DNA from: an uncultured Prevotellaceae bacterium
GTDB taxonomy: Bacteria; Bacteroidota; Bacteroidia; Bacteroidales; Bacteroidaceae
Length of the DNA stretch: 53,604 bases
Assembly: GCA_902776685.1 (NCBI GenBank)
Contig: CACYRB010000007.1
Span: 1 to 53,604 of the forward strand
Direction of reading: 5' to 3'
Shown: in pieces, positions 24,712 through 33,722 of the stretch
Layout: the number at the start of each line of letters is the position of its first letter
Numbering within the stretch: position 1 is the first letter of the stretch
The notes under the pieces: generated by a model
Seen by the model: the letters and a program-made list of their open reading frames with translations, nothing else
What the model was told of the DNA's origin: nothing
Databases searched by the model: none
Program-made: the position numbers and the translations under genes

Positions 24712-26595
24712 CTATTGATATGGATTTTTCACAAGAAGCGGGTTATTGCTCAGCCATCCGTTGTCGAGGAAGTTGTAGTAGTTGTACATCTCAAATCGCC
24801 TTGCATTGGGCATCTTCGAGTTTTGTACTTTCACAAACACCCATTTCCCGTTTTGGGGACTGCGCAAGTCTTTCACCTTGTAGGGGAAGAGCCCCCACTG
24901 TCGCGAGTTCTCCGACGTTCCATCCCACTCGGTGTGAGCTCGCCGCCATCGTTTCAGGTCCCAGTATCGTTGGTTTTCGAGCGGAAACTCCACGCGTCTC
25001 TCTTGTTCAATATCGTCGAGCGAATAGTTGCTGAGCGGTTTCAGTCCGGCTCTTTTCCGTACGGCGTTGAGCGCCTCTAGTCCATCGGCATTATGGCCGA
25101 GTTCCAGTTGTGCCTCGGCATAGATGAGTAGCACCTCGGCATATCTCATTCTGATGAACCAGATTTCGCTTCCGTGCGACGACTTGCGACCATCGGCCGT
25201 GGGGTCGAGATATTTCCTGAAGTTAAAACCTGTGGTGTTTTCCCATGCCACTGACGACGCTCTCGGTCCGTTTACGGCGGTGATGATGTCGCCATCGTCG
25301 TCGGTCGTTCCGGCTGCCGAGGTCTTCGTGGTCCACACCTGCTTCGAGCCCTTCTTCTGTATTCGCATTTGTCCGGCCTGATAGACCACCTCCTTCGAGT
25401 CGATCTCGTCGCCCGGACAGATGATGGTGCCCTTCAGTCGCGGGTCTTTGTTTTTGAACAGGTCGGCGGGGCTGTCGTAGAACACGTATTCACCTTTCTC
25501 GTCGGTGAGCTTAAGGTGTCCGTCGCGATTGTCGATATACTCGTAGCTCTCTACCAGGTTGAGCAGCGGCGTGATTTCGTTCGATGCCGAGTTGCCGGTC
25601 ACCGACGGTGCACACGAGTTTGCCGACCAGCTGTGCACCACGTCGGGGTATTGGTAGTCGCGTGCCCAAATCACTTCGGTGTTATTGGTCATGTCGACAA
25701 ACAGGCGGTAGAAGTTTTCAGCCCGGTCGACATATTTGTCGTACAGGGCAAACTGCTTGCTGTCAATGATTTCCTTCGCCGTCTCGGCTGCAATGCGATA
25801 ATATTCGTTGGCTTTCTCGGGCGGGATGCCCACCTCCTGTCCGGCTGTGACGATGTCGGGTGTCACCGCATTGTTGTATTTCGCTAAACTGGCAGCGGTG
25901 ATGGCCGCGCGGGCTTTCAGCGTGAGAGCAGCCCATCGGCTGGCCCTTGCCTGATGAACACCGCCCGTGGTGGACAGCGTCGATGCACAGTAGTCGCATT
26001 CGGAGATGATGTAGTCGTAGGCCTCGGCTTCGGTCACCCTTGCATGTTGCATGGTGGCAATGTCGTCGGACGTGCTGAACACCTTGTCGCCCACGATGGG
26101 CATACCACCCAGTCCTCTCACCATATTGAAATAGGCACACGCCCTCAAGAATCGTGTCTCGGCCTCATACGTCTGCCTGTCGGTGGCGGGAAGCGCCGTA
26201 GCCTTTCTCACACTCTCGAGAAACATGTTCAGGTTTCTGATGTAACCATAGGGATAGTATCGCCACAGGCTTGTGCTGAACGTGGTCGAGTTGTTCGGCT
26301 GAAAGCACGAGGCCTCGTCGAGCTCGCCCCATGTGCCTGTGGTGGTCGAGAAACTGCTGAAGTTGTTAAAGTTTGGCCCGTGGTCCACCTGATTGTACAG
26401 TCCTGCTAAAACGGAAAGCGACATATCGGCATCGCCGAACACTTCCTCGTCGGAGAAAATTGAGTCAGTCTCTCTGTCGAGGAAACCGCTGCATGAGGTC
26501 AGCATCACCATGGCCATGGCGACAGACACGTTAACATAAGAACAAATCACTCGGCAGAGCGCCCTCCCTACATGCTGATATACTTCTTTCATCAT
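24712..26595 (-). CDS. SusD/RagB-like outer-membrane lipoprotein
   Basis: The 627-aa protein has a hydrophobic signal and lipobox LTSC (Cys35) followed by SGFLDRETDS, a typical SusD start. The SusD N-terminal motif ETRFLRACAYFNMVRGLGGMPIV is near residue 150 and the C-terminal part has IWFIRMRYAEVLLIYAEAQLE and ERRVEFPLENQRYWDLKRW. It caps the SusC barrel and binds glycan at the surface. It begins 9 bp after susC. The predicted N-terminus is longer than usual before the hydrophobic core, so Met27 or Met29 could be the true start. Confidence 0.96.
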   Translation of the reverse strand: MMKEVYQHVGRALCRVICSYVNVSVAMAMVMLTSCSGFLDRETDSIFSDEEVFGDADMSLSVLAGLYNQVDHGPNFNNFSSFSTTTGTWGELDEASCFQPNNSTTFSTSLWRYYPYGYIRNLNMFLESVRKATALPATDRQTYEAETRFLRACAYFNMVRGLGGMPIVGDKVFSTSDDIATMQHARVTEAEAYDYIISECDYCASTLSTTGGVHQARASRWAALTLKARAAITAASLAKYNNAVTPDIVTAGQEVGIPPEKANEYYRIAAETAKEIIDSKQFALYDKYVDRAENFYRLFVDMTNNTEVIWARDYQYPDVVHSWSANSCAPSVTGNSASNEITPLLNLVESYEYIDNRDGHLKLTDEKGEYVFYDSPADLFKNKDPRLKGTIICPGDEIDSKEVVYQAGQMRIQKKGSKQVWTTKTSAAGTTDDDGDIITAVNGPRASSVAWENTTGFNFRKYLDPTADGRKSSHGSEIWFIRMRYAEVLLIYAEAQLELGHNADGLEALNAVRKRAGLKPLSNYSLDDIEQERRVEFPLENQRYWDLKRWRRAHTEWDGTSENSRQWGLFPYKVKDLRSPQNGKWVFVKVQNSKMPNARRFEMYNYYNFLDNGWLSNNPLLVKNPYQ

Positions 26596-26604
26596 AGCTA
26601 AGAA

Positions 26605-29600
26605 TCAAAATGTTATGTTTACACCAATGTTAACGACACGCGTTGTCGGATAGTTCGATCCGGTGACCGAAATCACCTCCGGGTCAACGCCATACTTCTT
26701 CATGTTGTCGAACGAGAACAGGTTTTGCATGTGGCAATAAACCCTCAGTGCATGCACGCCCATCGTCGAGAGCCATTTCTTGGGCAGGCTGTATCCAATC
26801 TGCAGGTTGCGTAGTTTCAGGAACCACATCTCTTTCGACCAGAACGTGCTGCCCCAGTAGTTAGAGTGTCCGCTGTTTCCATAGAGCATCATGGGGTAGG
26901 TTCCCGGTATAAGTTCACTGTTGGCATCGTAGGGGTCGGCCAGATGCCACTGGTCGCCCATCATGTACTGCGGATTGTTGCCGTCGCCATGGAACGGGTT
27001 GCGTGCCTCATAGTTGAAGAACCTTGTGAAGTAGGCCATTCCCGCAAAGTCAACGGCCAGGTCTATGCCGTGCCATTCAGCGGTGAAGTGCAGGTTATAG
27101 TTCAGAATCGGGGTGCGGTCGGTCGTATAGTCCGACCCTCCCTGGTTAGACCAGTCGGTGTAGGAGAGGTGTCCCAGCGGCTGCTGGTCGTCGTTGGTGA
27201 TGATGCCGTCGCCGTTGGTGTCCTCGTAGATCAGATCGCCCGGCCGTATGGTGCTGTTGCCCTTACCGTCGATGTCGACGGGCCATGCGGCAATCTGCTC
27301 CCACGAGTCAAACTGTCCGATGCACTTGAACATGAAGCTGTGGCCGGCATAGCGCTCGTGAGCATTATAAACATAGTAGTCGCGCGAGTTGCCGAACGTG
27401 GGTTTATACTGATGCCAGTTGTAGTTGCGTGCCAACGTGATGTTTCCACCCACCGAGTAGTTCAGGTCGCCCACCCTGTCGGTCCATGTGAGCGAGGCGT
27501 CGAAGCCCCTCACCATGTCCGAGTTCAGGTTTTCGATGGGCCACGAGAAGCCAATCTCATTGGGCACCACCACGTCGTAGCGCGAAGCCGGCAACCCTGT
27601 GCGCAGCCGTTGGAAATAGTCGATGCTACCCTCCAACCGCTGTCCGAAGAACGATGCGTCTATACCCACGTCGAAGGTCTTCGCCTTCAGCCAGGTGATT
27701 TCGGTCAGCGGCAGACTCCTCACTGACGTCGTGTTCACCATCTTGCCGTCCAACACAGCCGTTCCCGTGTTGTAGTTATATCCAGGCAGATAAGCAAATG
27801 CCGAGTAGCCCGACATGTTGTCGTCGCCCATCACGCCATACGAGACGCGCAGCTTCACGTTGTCGGCCACGCGGTCCAGTCCCCACCGCTTCCACAGCGG
27901 CTCTTCCGAGATGCGCCATGCTGCCGACACCGAGGGGAAGAAGCCCCATCTGTGGTGAGGCGGAAACTTCCATGAACCGTCGTAGCGAGCCGCCAGTTCC
28001 AACAGGTAACGGCTGCGGTAGTCGTAGTTCACGCGACCCATGTAGCCCATTCTTGCCGACGTGTTCTCATTCCACTCCCTCAGCGAGGTCAGTTCGCTGA
28101 AGTAAGCCACCTTCAGCGCGTCCATCGTCGGGATACCGCCAAACGACACACCTGGGTTGTTTGTCTTGTAAGTCTCCATACCAGCAAACACGTTCAGGTG
28201 GTGGGCGTCGTTCCAATCGCGATGATAGTTCGCGCTCAGCTGGGTGTTAATGGTCTCAATGTATTGCCATCTCGAGTCAAATCGTCCGGCAAAGGTCTTC
28301 AGAGGGTAGTAAGAGTCTTTGCCCTCGTCGTAATAGTACACGCTGTATCCACGTGGCCGGGCCTTGAACCGCTCGTTGCTGTTGAAGTAGGAGAGCAGAC
28401 CTTTCAGCGTCAATCCCTCCAGCGGTTTCCACTCTGCCGACAGGTTAGCCTGCAACACACGCCAGTTGTCATTCTGCACACCCGCCCTGTCCATTGTCAG
28501 GTTGGCAAAATTGGTATAGCCCGCACCGCCTGCCAGCGCAGGATAGTCAGGATTGTCGTTGGCGTAGGGCTGCTGCGTGGGCAGATTGTTCAGCACCGCA
28601 TACGACAGTGTCCAGTAAGCGTCGGCACCCGAGTAGCTGGCGTTCCATGCCGCCTGCTTGTTGTTCTCCAAACGACCGTTTACCTGGGCCTTTACCCTGA
28701 ACGTTTTGGTAATGTCGGCATCCACGTTCATCTGCACGTTGGTACGTTGAAAATAGCCGAAGTTGCGGGCCATCGATTCCTGCCGCGTGTGACTCGCAGC
28801 CAAGTAGTAGCTTATTCGCTCCGAGCCACCGGTGGCGTTCACCTCTGCATACCACTGCGGAGCAGCCTTCCGCCAGATGAAGTTCTTCCAGTCGAATCCC
28901 TGTCGCTCACCACTCGTATAGGCCGCATACTCCTCCTCGCTGTAGTGAGGCGTGGTACCCTGAATGGTCGTGGCCTGAATGCTCGACCTCACATAGGTGG
29001 GTGCGTCGGCAGGCTCGGGAAACCTGAACATCGACTGCCAACCGTAGTAGCTGTTCACGCTGATGCGACAGGGTTGGTTGCGCTGTCCCATCTTCGTTGT
29101 CACCACAACCACGCCGTTGGCCGCCCTGACGCCGTAGATGGCTGCTGAGGCATCCTTCAGCACCGAGATGCTCTCGATGTCGTTGAAGTCGATGTTGTTA
29201 AACTGTCCCTCGTCCATCTGCACTCCGTCGACCACATAGAGCGGTGTGCCCATGTTACGAATCTTGATTGAGGTGTAGGCGCCCGGGCGTCCGTCGCTTT
29301 GTCGGCTGTTGATGCCTGCAATCTTACCCGCCAGCGCACCCGACGTATTGATGGCCGCCGTGCGTGCCAGGTCCTTCGCGCCGATGTTAGTGATGGCCGA
29401 GCTGAGCGAGACCTTCTTCATGCTGCCATAACCCAGCACCACCACCTCGTCTACCTGTGCGGCATCGTCCACCATCACAATGTCGAGCCGTCCGTCTTTC
29501 ACTGCTTTCAGCGACAGCCGTTGCTCCACAAAGCCGATGTAGGTCACGACAATCGTCTTCCCCGTTTCCCGGGGAGCGGCGAGCGAGTAGTAGCCGTCGG

Positions 29601-29772
29601 CATCGCTCAGGGCATACACGTCGGTCCCCTCCAGCTTCACCACGGCCCCCACCAGCGGCTCACCGGCAGAGTCGGTTATGCGGCCGCTGATGGTCTTTAC
29701 GTCGGCGCCCAGCATTTTGGCCGCCGACATCAGCGTGAGCAGACACGCCATTAAAAAGGTATTCATCTTCAT
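26605..29772 (-). CDS. SusC/RagA-type TonB-linked outer-membrane transporter
   Basis: The 1055-aa protein has a signal peptide, a carboxypeptidase-regulatory-like domain (about 25-100, ISGRITDSAGEPLVGAVVKL), a TonB-box-like VDEVVVLGYGS, and a plug with IRNMGTPLYVVDGVQMDEG and SISVLKDASAAIYGVRAANG, then the large barrel. It imports the oligosaccharide captured by SusD. It lies 12 bp after the GLUG-repeat gene and 9 bp before susD, so all three are one transcript. Everything expected of the family is present. Confidence 0.97.
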   Translation of the reverse strand: MKMNTFLMACLLTLMSAAKMLGADVKTISGRITDSAGEPLVGAVVKLEGTDVYALSDADGYYSLAAPRETGKTIVVTYIGFVEQRLSLKAVKDGRLDIVMVDDAAQVDEVVVLGYGSMKKVSLSSAITNIGAKDLARTAAINTSGALAGKIAGINSRQSDGRPGAYTSIKIRNMGTPLYVVDGVQMDEGQFNNIDFNDIESISVLKDASAAIYGVRAANGVVVVTTKMGQRNQPCRISVNSYYGWQSMFRFPEPADAPTYVRSSIQATTIQGTTPHYSEEEYAAYTSGERQGFDWKNFIWRKAAPQWYAEVNATGGSERISYYLAASHTRQESMARNFGYFQRTNVQMNVDADITKTFRVKAQVNGRLENNKQAAWNASYSGADAYWTLSYAVLNNLPTQQPYANDNPDYPALAGGAGYTNFANLTMDRAGVQNDNWRVLQANLSAEWKPLEGLTLKGLLSYFNSNERFKARPRGYSVYYYDEGKDSYYPLKTFAGRFDSRWQYIETINTQLSANYHRDWNDAHHLNVFAGMETYKTNNPGVSFGGIPTMDALKVAYFSELTSLREWNENTSARMGYMGRVNYDYRSRYLLELAARYDGSWKFPPHHRWGFFPSVSAAWRISEEPLWKRWGLDRVADNVKLRVSYGVMGDDNMSGYSAFAYLPGYNYNTGTAVLDGKMVNTTSVRSLPLTEITWLKAKTFDVGIDASFFGQRLEGSIDYFQRLRTGLPASRYDVVVPNEIGFSWPIENLNSDMVRGFDASLTWTDRVGDLNYSVGGNITLARNYNWHQYKPTFGNSRDYYVYNAHERYAGHSFMFKCIGQFDSWEQIAAWPVDIDGKGNSTIRPGDLIYEDTNGDGIITNDDQQPLGHLSYTDWSNQGGSDYTTDRTPILNYNLHFTAEWHGIDLAVDFAGMAYFTRFFNYEARNPFHGDGNNPQYMMGDQWHLADPYDANSELIPGTYPMMLYGNSGHSNYWGSTFWSKEMWFLKLRNLQIGYSLPKKWLSTMGVHALRVYCHMQNLFSFDNMKKYGVDPEVISVTGSNYPTTRVVNIGVNITF

Positions 29773-29784
29773 TCTCGGACAAAG

Positions 29785-31407
29785 TTATTTCAAAATCTTC
29801 TTGCCATTCACGATATAGATGCCATGGTTAGCATTTCCGTTAATCTTCCTGCCCTGCAGGTCGTAAACGGTGTTGTTCACGTTCTCATTGTCGTTAACGT
29901 TCTTAATGCCTGTTGAGCTTTCCACTTTTGCCTTTGCGACCATAGATGGCATCTTGTCCTTGCCCATACCGATGACGGTAAGGGTTTCGCCCTCAACAAC
30001 TTCTTCCTCGTCGAACGTTATATTCCACGACTGTCCGTCTATCTCAGCTTCCTTGACGATGCTTTCACTCATACTGCCAATCAGGAAAATCTTCTCCAGT
30101 CCGGCCTCACCCGTACCGGCAATGCCTGTTGTCGTACACTCGGTCACTTTCAGCGGGGCCGTCTGGTTGGCAAAGAACGGAGTGGTCTCGCCTTCCACGA
30201 TTTGCCACTTGCTCATATCCGAGAATTTAAAATTGCTCAGATGAAGCATGTCCTCGGGTACCATTCCATTGGTGTCGTAGAGGTCGGGGTTGTCGCCGTC
30301 ACCCATGCCTTGAGTAGCGCCATCAGCATTGTAATAGCAGTTTCTGACAGCCACGCCATCCCAGTTACGCCCCAAGATACCGGCAGTCTTCACATCATCA
30401 GCATTCGTTTCGATTGTTCCCGAGAAATAGCAGTCTTCAACTGGACCGTTGAAGTTCACACTGCACAAACCGCCGTTCCACGGGTCTTGCCAGTTATCGT
30501 GATAATAGATGCCAGTAGCCGTGACGTTACCCGTAGCATAGTTGCGAATCATCTTTCCACGCACAGCATTTCCTCCGATGCTTCCTACGCCGGGACCGCT
30601 CACATTGGCAAACACGGCACAGTTGATGACGTTAGAATTGTTGACGTTCCAGTTTGGTGTACCCATGATGCCACCAACCGTACCGCCGCTGCTGGTGATA
30701 TTACCATACACTACGCAGTTTTCGAAACAGTTGTCTACGCTACAGTTTCCATTGTAGAAGGCACAAATACCACCGGTGTTGGTCGTTCCTATGATTGTGC
30801 CATGGAACATGCAGTTCCAATAGTGACCGCCGGCCTCGTTGTTGCCCGTGATACCACCTACCGCAGTACCCGATCCTTCGATAGTAACGTTTACGGCGTA
30901 GCAGTTTTCATAAGAACCGCCCGACACGCCCGAGAAACCGCCGATAAACTCCGTGCCCTCGAGGGTAGAGTCGTAGATGTAGCAGTTCTTTATCAGACCG
31001 CCCTTAGCCTCCCAGTTGCCATTGGTACCGCACAAGAGTCCGCTCCACCGATTACAGATGATATAGAATCCGCGACAAACAACGTTTTCAATCACACCCG
31101 GAGTGTTCATTCGACTGAAGAGCCCCAAGCCGTCCTCACCGCTTTCAATGGTAAGGTTGCTGATGGTGTGACCCTGACCGTTGAAGTGTCCGGTAAAGTT
31201 GGCAATAGGTTTCCACACGATATCGGAAAGGTCGATATCGTCCGTCAGGACAAACGAAGCCGTTGGAAAATCGCTGACAGCCTGCAGTTGCTCAGCTGTA
31301 GCCACTTGATAAGGTTCTGCTTCTGTACCAGCACCACCGGTAAACTGAGCCTGAACATTCATGGCAAACAATGCCATAGCTGTTAAAAGGTAAAAATACT
31401 TTTTCAT
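29785..31407 (-). CDS. GLUG-repeat secreted beta-helix protein with T9SS sorting tail
   Basis: The 540-aa protein has a signal peptide (MKKYFYLLTAMALFAMNVQA). Residues 30-400 carry GLUG-type repeats beginning FTGHFNGQGHTISNLTI, with repeated IENCYxxGxI..GG patterns that predict a right-handed beta-helix. The C-terminus (about 495-540) is a T9SS type A-like tail with STGIKN, YDLQGRK and GIYIVNGKKILK. The hinge between STGI and YDLQGR reads NVNDNENVNN and derives from GTTAAC-type hexamers. It lies 12 bp upstream of susC on the same transcript, so it probably serves glycan binding or adhesion for this PUL; an enzyme activity cannot be read from the sequence. Confidence 0.85.
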   Translation of the reverse strand: MKKYFYLLTAMALFAMNVQAQFTGGAGTEAEPYQVATAEQLQAVSDFPTASFVLTDDIDLSDIVWKPIANFTGHFNGQGHTISNLTIESGEDGLGLFSRMNTPGVIENVVCRGFYIICNRWSGLLCGTNGNWEAKGGLIKNCYIYDSTLEGTEFIGGFSGVSGGSYENCYAVNVTIEGSGTAVGGITGNNEAGGHYWNCMFHGTIIGTTNTGGICAFYNGNCSVDNCFENCVVYGNITSSGGTVGGIMGTPNWNVNNSNVINCAVFANVSGPGVGSIGGNAVRGKMIRNYATGNVTATGIYYHDNWQDPWNGGLCSVNFNGPVEDCYFSGTIETNADDVKTAGILGRNWDGVAVRNCYYNADGATQGMGDGDNPDLYDTNGMVPEDMLHLSNFKFSDMSKWQIVEGETTPFFANQTAPLKVTECTTTGIAGTGEAGLEKIFLIGSMSESIVKEAEIDGQSWNITFDEEEVVEGETLTVIGMGKDKMPSMVAKAKVESSTGIKNVNDNENVNNTVYDLQGRKINGNANHGIYIVNGKKILK

Positions 31408-31455
31408 AATCTTTTATTTTTAAGTTAACAATATAAATTTTTCTTTACATAATCT

Positions 31456-31555
31456 TACATAAATCGTTCTTGTTCGGCAAAAACGAAGCAAGCTTCTTTT
31501 TTGCACTCACTTAATTACGATTTTCTTGCCACCTACAATGTAGATGCCCTTTCTG
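31456..31555. repeat. Direct repeat copy 1 (T9SS tail end plus terminator)
   Basis: About 100 bp here match 33623-33722 at roughly 80% or better by eye. The repeat covers the last codons (GIYIV.GKKIVIK), the stop and the hairpin GAAG-CAAG-CTTC with A/T flanks. Confidence 0.8.
31479..31503 (-). terminator. Terminator after the beta-helix hydrolase gene
   Basis: GAAG-CAAG-CTTC (31485-31496) is flanked by A and T tracts on both sides, so it can act in both directions. It begins 4 bp after the stop of the beta-helix hydrolase gene. A similar hairpin is at 33645-33668. Confidence 0.6.
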
Positions 31556-33270
31556 GATGAGGGATGAGAGATGAGAGATGAGGGATTACTTTCCCCGCTT
31601 CGCGACAGTGACCCTTGGTTGTCAGCAATCCTCCGCCCTTGCAGGTCGTAGACGGCGTTGTTCCCGTTATCGATATCGTTGGCGTTTATGGTCTGAATAC
31701 CTGTCGTCTCGTTGAAGTGCAGGTCGTAGACCAACTCTCGATTGTTAGCTTTGAGTTTTGGGTAGTCCCATCCGGTTAGTTTCTCTCCGCAGATGTCGAC
31801 ATTGTCGAACCAGATGTCGTGAACGTGTTTTGTGGGTGTTCCGGTCTTCTTCCATCCATAGAGCCATATCTCGTTCGACACATCCGAACCCGTATTGCGT
31901 TTTACCGTGATGTTGCTGAAGTGGACATCGCTGATGTCACCCTCTGTCGACTGATCGCCTTTGAGCGTTCCATACCAGAAGCTATCCTCGAAACCCAAGG
32001 CGAACAGTCGCGTGCAATGGTTTATGCGGATGTTGTCAAAGTGTATATCCCTGAACCAGGTGCCATGCAGGGCACAGATGTTGATGGCTGATCGGTCGGC
32101 CATACCTTCGGTGATGCTCTTCTCATCGTAGGAATAGAGGATGTCGCTATTTTCGAAGTGTATGTTCTCGAACACCGATGCGCGGGTCTCGGCACCAATA
32201 CCGAAGGCATTGTTGGTGGTGGTCCATAGCTGCATACGTTTGAAAGTGAGGTTGCGCTGCGGTCGCCAGTTGGCAGGCTGTGAGCCATCGGCCGCCAGTC
32301 CTTTGATGGCCACGCAGTCGTCGTGGGCACGCACAAAGCAATTGTCGAATGCGATACCTTCACAGGCAGTGAGGTCTATGCCGTCGGAGCTGCCGCCTTG
32401 TGTGGCGATGATTTTCACGTTGCTGATGACAAGGTCTTTGCACTGAGTGTAGGTAGTCTGCCATCCGCGTGCCTTGAAGCGATGGAAGATAAGACCTTCG
32501 ACGCTGCCGTTGGTGGCCGATGCACATTCGAGCTGTCGGTGGCTGTCATGGTTGGTTACAACCAGGCCGTGTCCATAGATGCGGCTACCGCTACCTGAGA
32601 GCATGAGCGAGCCCTTGACGACGGCTCCACCCGAGACGTAGATCGAGCGTCCGCCTGCGGCGGCAACCTGTCCGGTCGAGGTGAGTTGGTCGAGGTCGTA
32701 ATAGCCTGGCCCAAAAAAGTAAGTTTTTGTGGCGCGGTCGTAGTGATAGCCTTCCGGGTTATCCACCGTAGGCGGGGTGATGATGTCGTTGCAGAAGAGA
32801 TGCAACACGTCGCCCTTCTGATAGTCTCCACCCAGCACCAACGTAATGTTTTGATTGGCTTTCGTCACACGGAAGCGCAACATCTTGTCAGTGAGTTGTT
32901 CGACGTCGGTCACAGCGACACCTTCGGGCAACAGCTCGTAGTTGCCGAGTTCGCGTCGGCACGATACGACCACCTCGACGGGTTTAGAGTCGTCGAAGTC
33001 GAAATAGCCAAAGGCGACGCGCCCGCCCCAGATATTGTTGCAGCAGTAGAGACCGGTGTAGGCCTCACCGGCAACCATCACGTTGAAGTAGGGTGAGCCG
33101 TCGAGCAGCGTATAGCCGTCAGGGCGCTCGTAGGTCATCACGCTGCCGTCGGCCGCCGTCCAGGTCTGACCTTTGCAGTTCGCTGAACTCCATGCGGCAT
33201 AGTCGGCTGCATGGGCAGATGCAAACGTTAACGTTGCTGTTAACAACAGCAGGTAGAATTTGGTTTTCAT
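31507..33270 (-). CDS. Beta-helix glycoside hydrolase, GH28/GH49-like, with T9SS tail
   Basis: The start was set at MKTKFYLL, 2 nt after the stop of the 61-aa peptide gene, giving 587 aa with a signal peptide. Residues about 20-190 form an N-terminal beta-sandwich (NNIWGGRVAFGYFDFDDS, VLHLFCNDI) of the type placed before GH49 and some GH28 helices. The beta-helix has SSDGIDLT (near 295), AHDDCVAIKG (near 316) and FGIGAET; the DxxD and DD pairs match clan GH-N catalytic aspartates. The usual GH28 histidine motif GHG is not seen at the expected place, so polygalacturonase activity is uncertain. The T9SS tail contains a heptamer-derived insert. It belongs to the PUL operon. Confidence 0.78.
   Translation of the reverse strand: MKTKFYLLLLTATLTFASAHAADYAAWSSANCKGQTWTAADGSVMTYERPDGYTLLDGSPYFNVMVAGEAYTGLYCCNNIWGGRVAFGYFDFDDSKPVEVVVSCRRELGNYELLPEGVAVTDVEQLTDKMLRFRVTKANQNITLVLGGDYQKGDVLHLFCNDIITPPTVDNPEGYHYDRATKTYFFGPGYYDLDQLTSTGQVAAAGGRSIYVSGGAVVKGSLMLSGSGSRIYGHGLVVTNHDSHRQLECASATNGSVEGLIFHRFKARGWQTTYTQCKDLVISNVKIIATQGGSSDGIDLTACEGIAFDNCFVRAHDDCVAIKGLAADGSQPANWRPQRNLTFKRMQLWTTTNNAFGIGAETRASVFENIHFENSDILYSYDEKSITEGMADRSAINICALHGTWFRDIHFDNIRINHCTRLFALGFEDSFWYGTLKGDQSTEGDISDVHFSNITVKRNTGSDVSNEIWLYGWKKTGTPTKHVHDIWFDNVDICGEKLTGWDYPKLKANNRELVYDLHFNETTGIQTINANDIDNGNNAVYDLQGRRIADNQGSLSRSGESNPSSLISHPSSRKGIYIVGGKKIVIK
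31555..31588. repeat. GATGAGA heptamer repeat inside the T9SS tail
   Basis: About five units (GGATGAG, GGATGAG, AGATGAG, AGATGAG, GGAT) lie in frame between YDLQGRR and GIYIV of the beta-helix hydrolase and encode NPSSLISHPSS. Confidence 0.9.
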
Positions 33271-33272
33271 GA

Positions 33273-33458
33273 CTATTCGTCCCATACGTTTGACTTGGCG
33301 AAGTTCAGTTCTTCGTCGTCTTGATACTCTCCTGCAATGTCGCCAAGACCTGTCGTAGGGTTCGACTGGTCGAGCGCGCCAAAGCGTGAACCATACATAA
33401 GCTGGTCGCTCTCTACCTTGACAAAGGTACTTTTGGGTTGAATATATTTTTTGTTCAT
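33273..33458 (-). CDS. Small acidic peptide of unknown function (61 aa)
   Basis: The peptide begins MNKKYIQPKSTFVKVESDQL and ends LNFAKSNVWDE. It has no signal peptide, is acidic toward the end, and contains an MYGS in the middle. It resembles a class of short Prevotella/Bacteroides proteins starting MKKxYIxPxxxV and ending in AKxxxxWDE that I recall but for which I know no function. Its stop codon is 2 nt before the start of the beta-helix hydrolase, implying translational coupling. The ordered N-terminus followed by a glycine-containing middle and an acidic tail could suit a peptide tag or a precursor, but no maturation enzyme is adjacent. Confidence 0.65.
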   Translation of the reverse strand: MNKKYIQPKSTFVKVESDQLMYGSRFGALDQSNPTTGLGDIAGEYQDDEELNFAKSNVWDE

Positions 33459-33500
33459 ACTAATTATTAATTATAATGAGTAATTTCATCCCAGTTGAAT

Positions 33501-33578
33501 GTAGGGACGCGGCGTGTCGCGTTTGCAACGGGAACGTTAACGCCAACCTTAACCAAACGCGGCACACCGCGTCCCTAC
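33501..33578. repeat. Inverted repeat GTAGGGACGCGGCGTG
   Basis: Arms 33501-33525 and 33554-33578 are 25 bp each with two mismatches (GTAGGGACGCGGCGTGTCGC outward). The 28-nt loop contains AACGTTAACGCCAACCTTAACC. It lies between the GLUG gene terminator and the 61-aa peptide gene. Confidence 0.85.
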
Positions 33579-33622
33579 ATGCTAATGGAGACTTTTCACT
33601 TATCACTTCTTAATCACGATTT

Positions 33623-33722
33623 TACATAAATCGTTCACGTTCGGTAAAAACGAAGCAAGCTTCTTTTTTACGCTCACTTAATCACGATTTTTTTACCATT
33701 AACGATGTATATGCCTTTTCGG
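33623..33722. repeat. Direct repeat copy 2 (T9SS tail end plus terminator)
   Basis: This is the partner of 31456-31555 and contains the end of the second GLUG gene and its hairpin. Just outside it, 33609-33623 repeats CTTAATCACGATTTT, a remnant of another tail end (KIVIK and stop). Confidence 0.8.
33645..33668 (-). terminator. Terminator after the second GLUG gene
   Basis: The hairpin GAAG-CAAG-CTTC (33652-33663) with flanking A and T tracts follows 10 bp after the GLUG gene stop. Confidence 0.55.
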
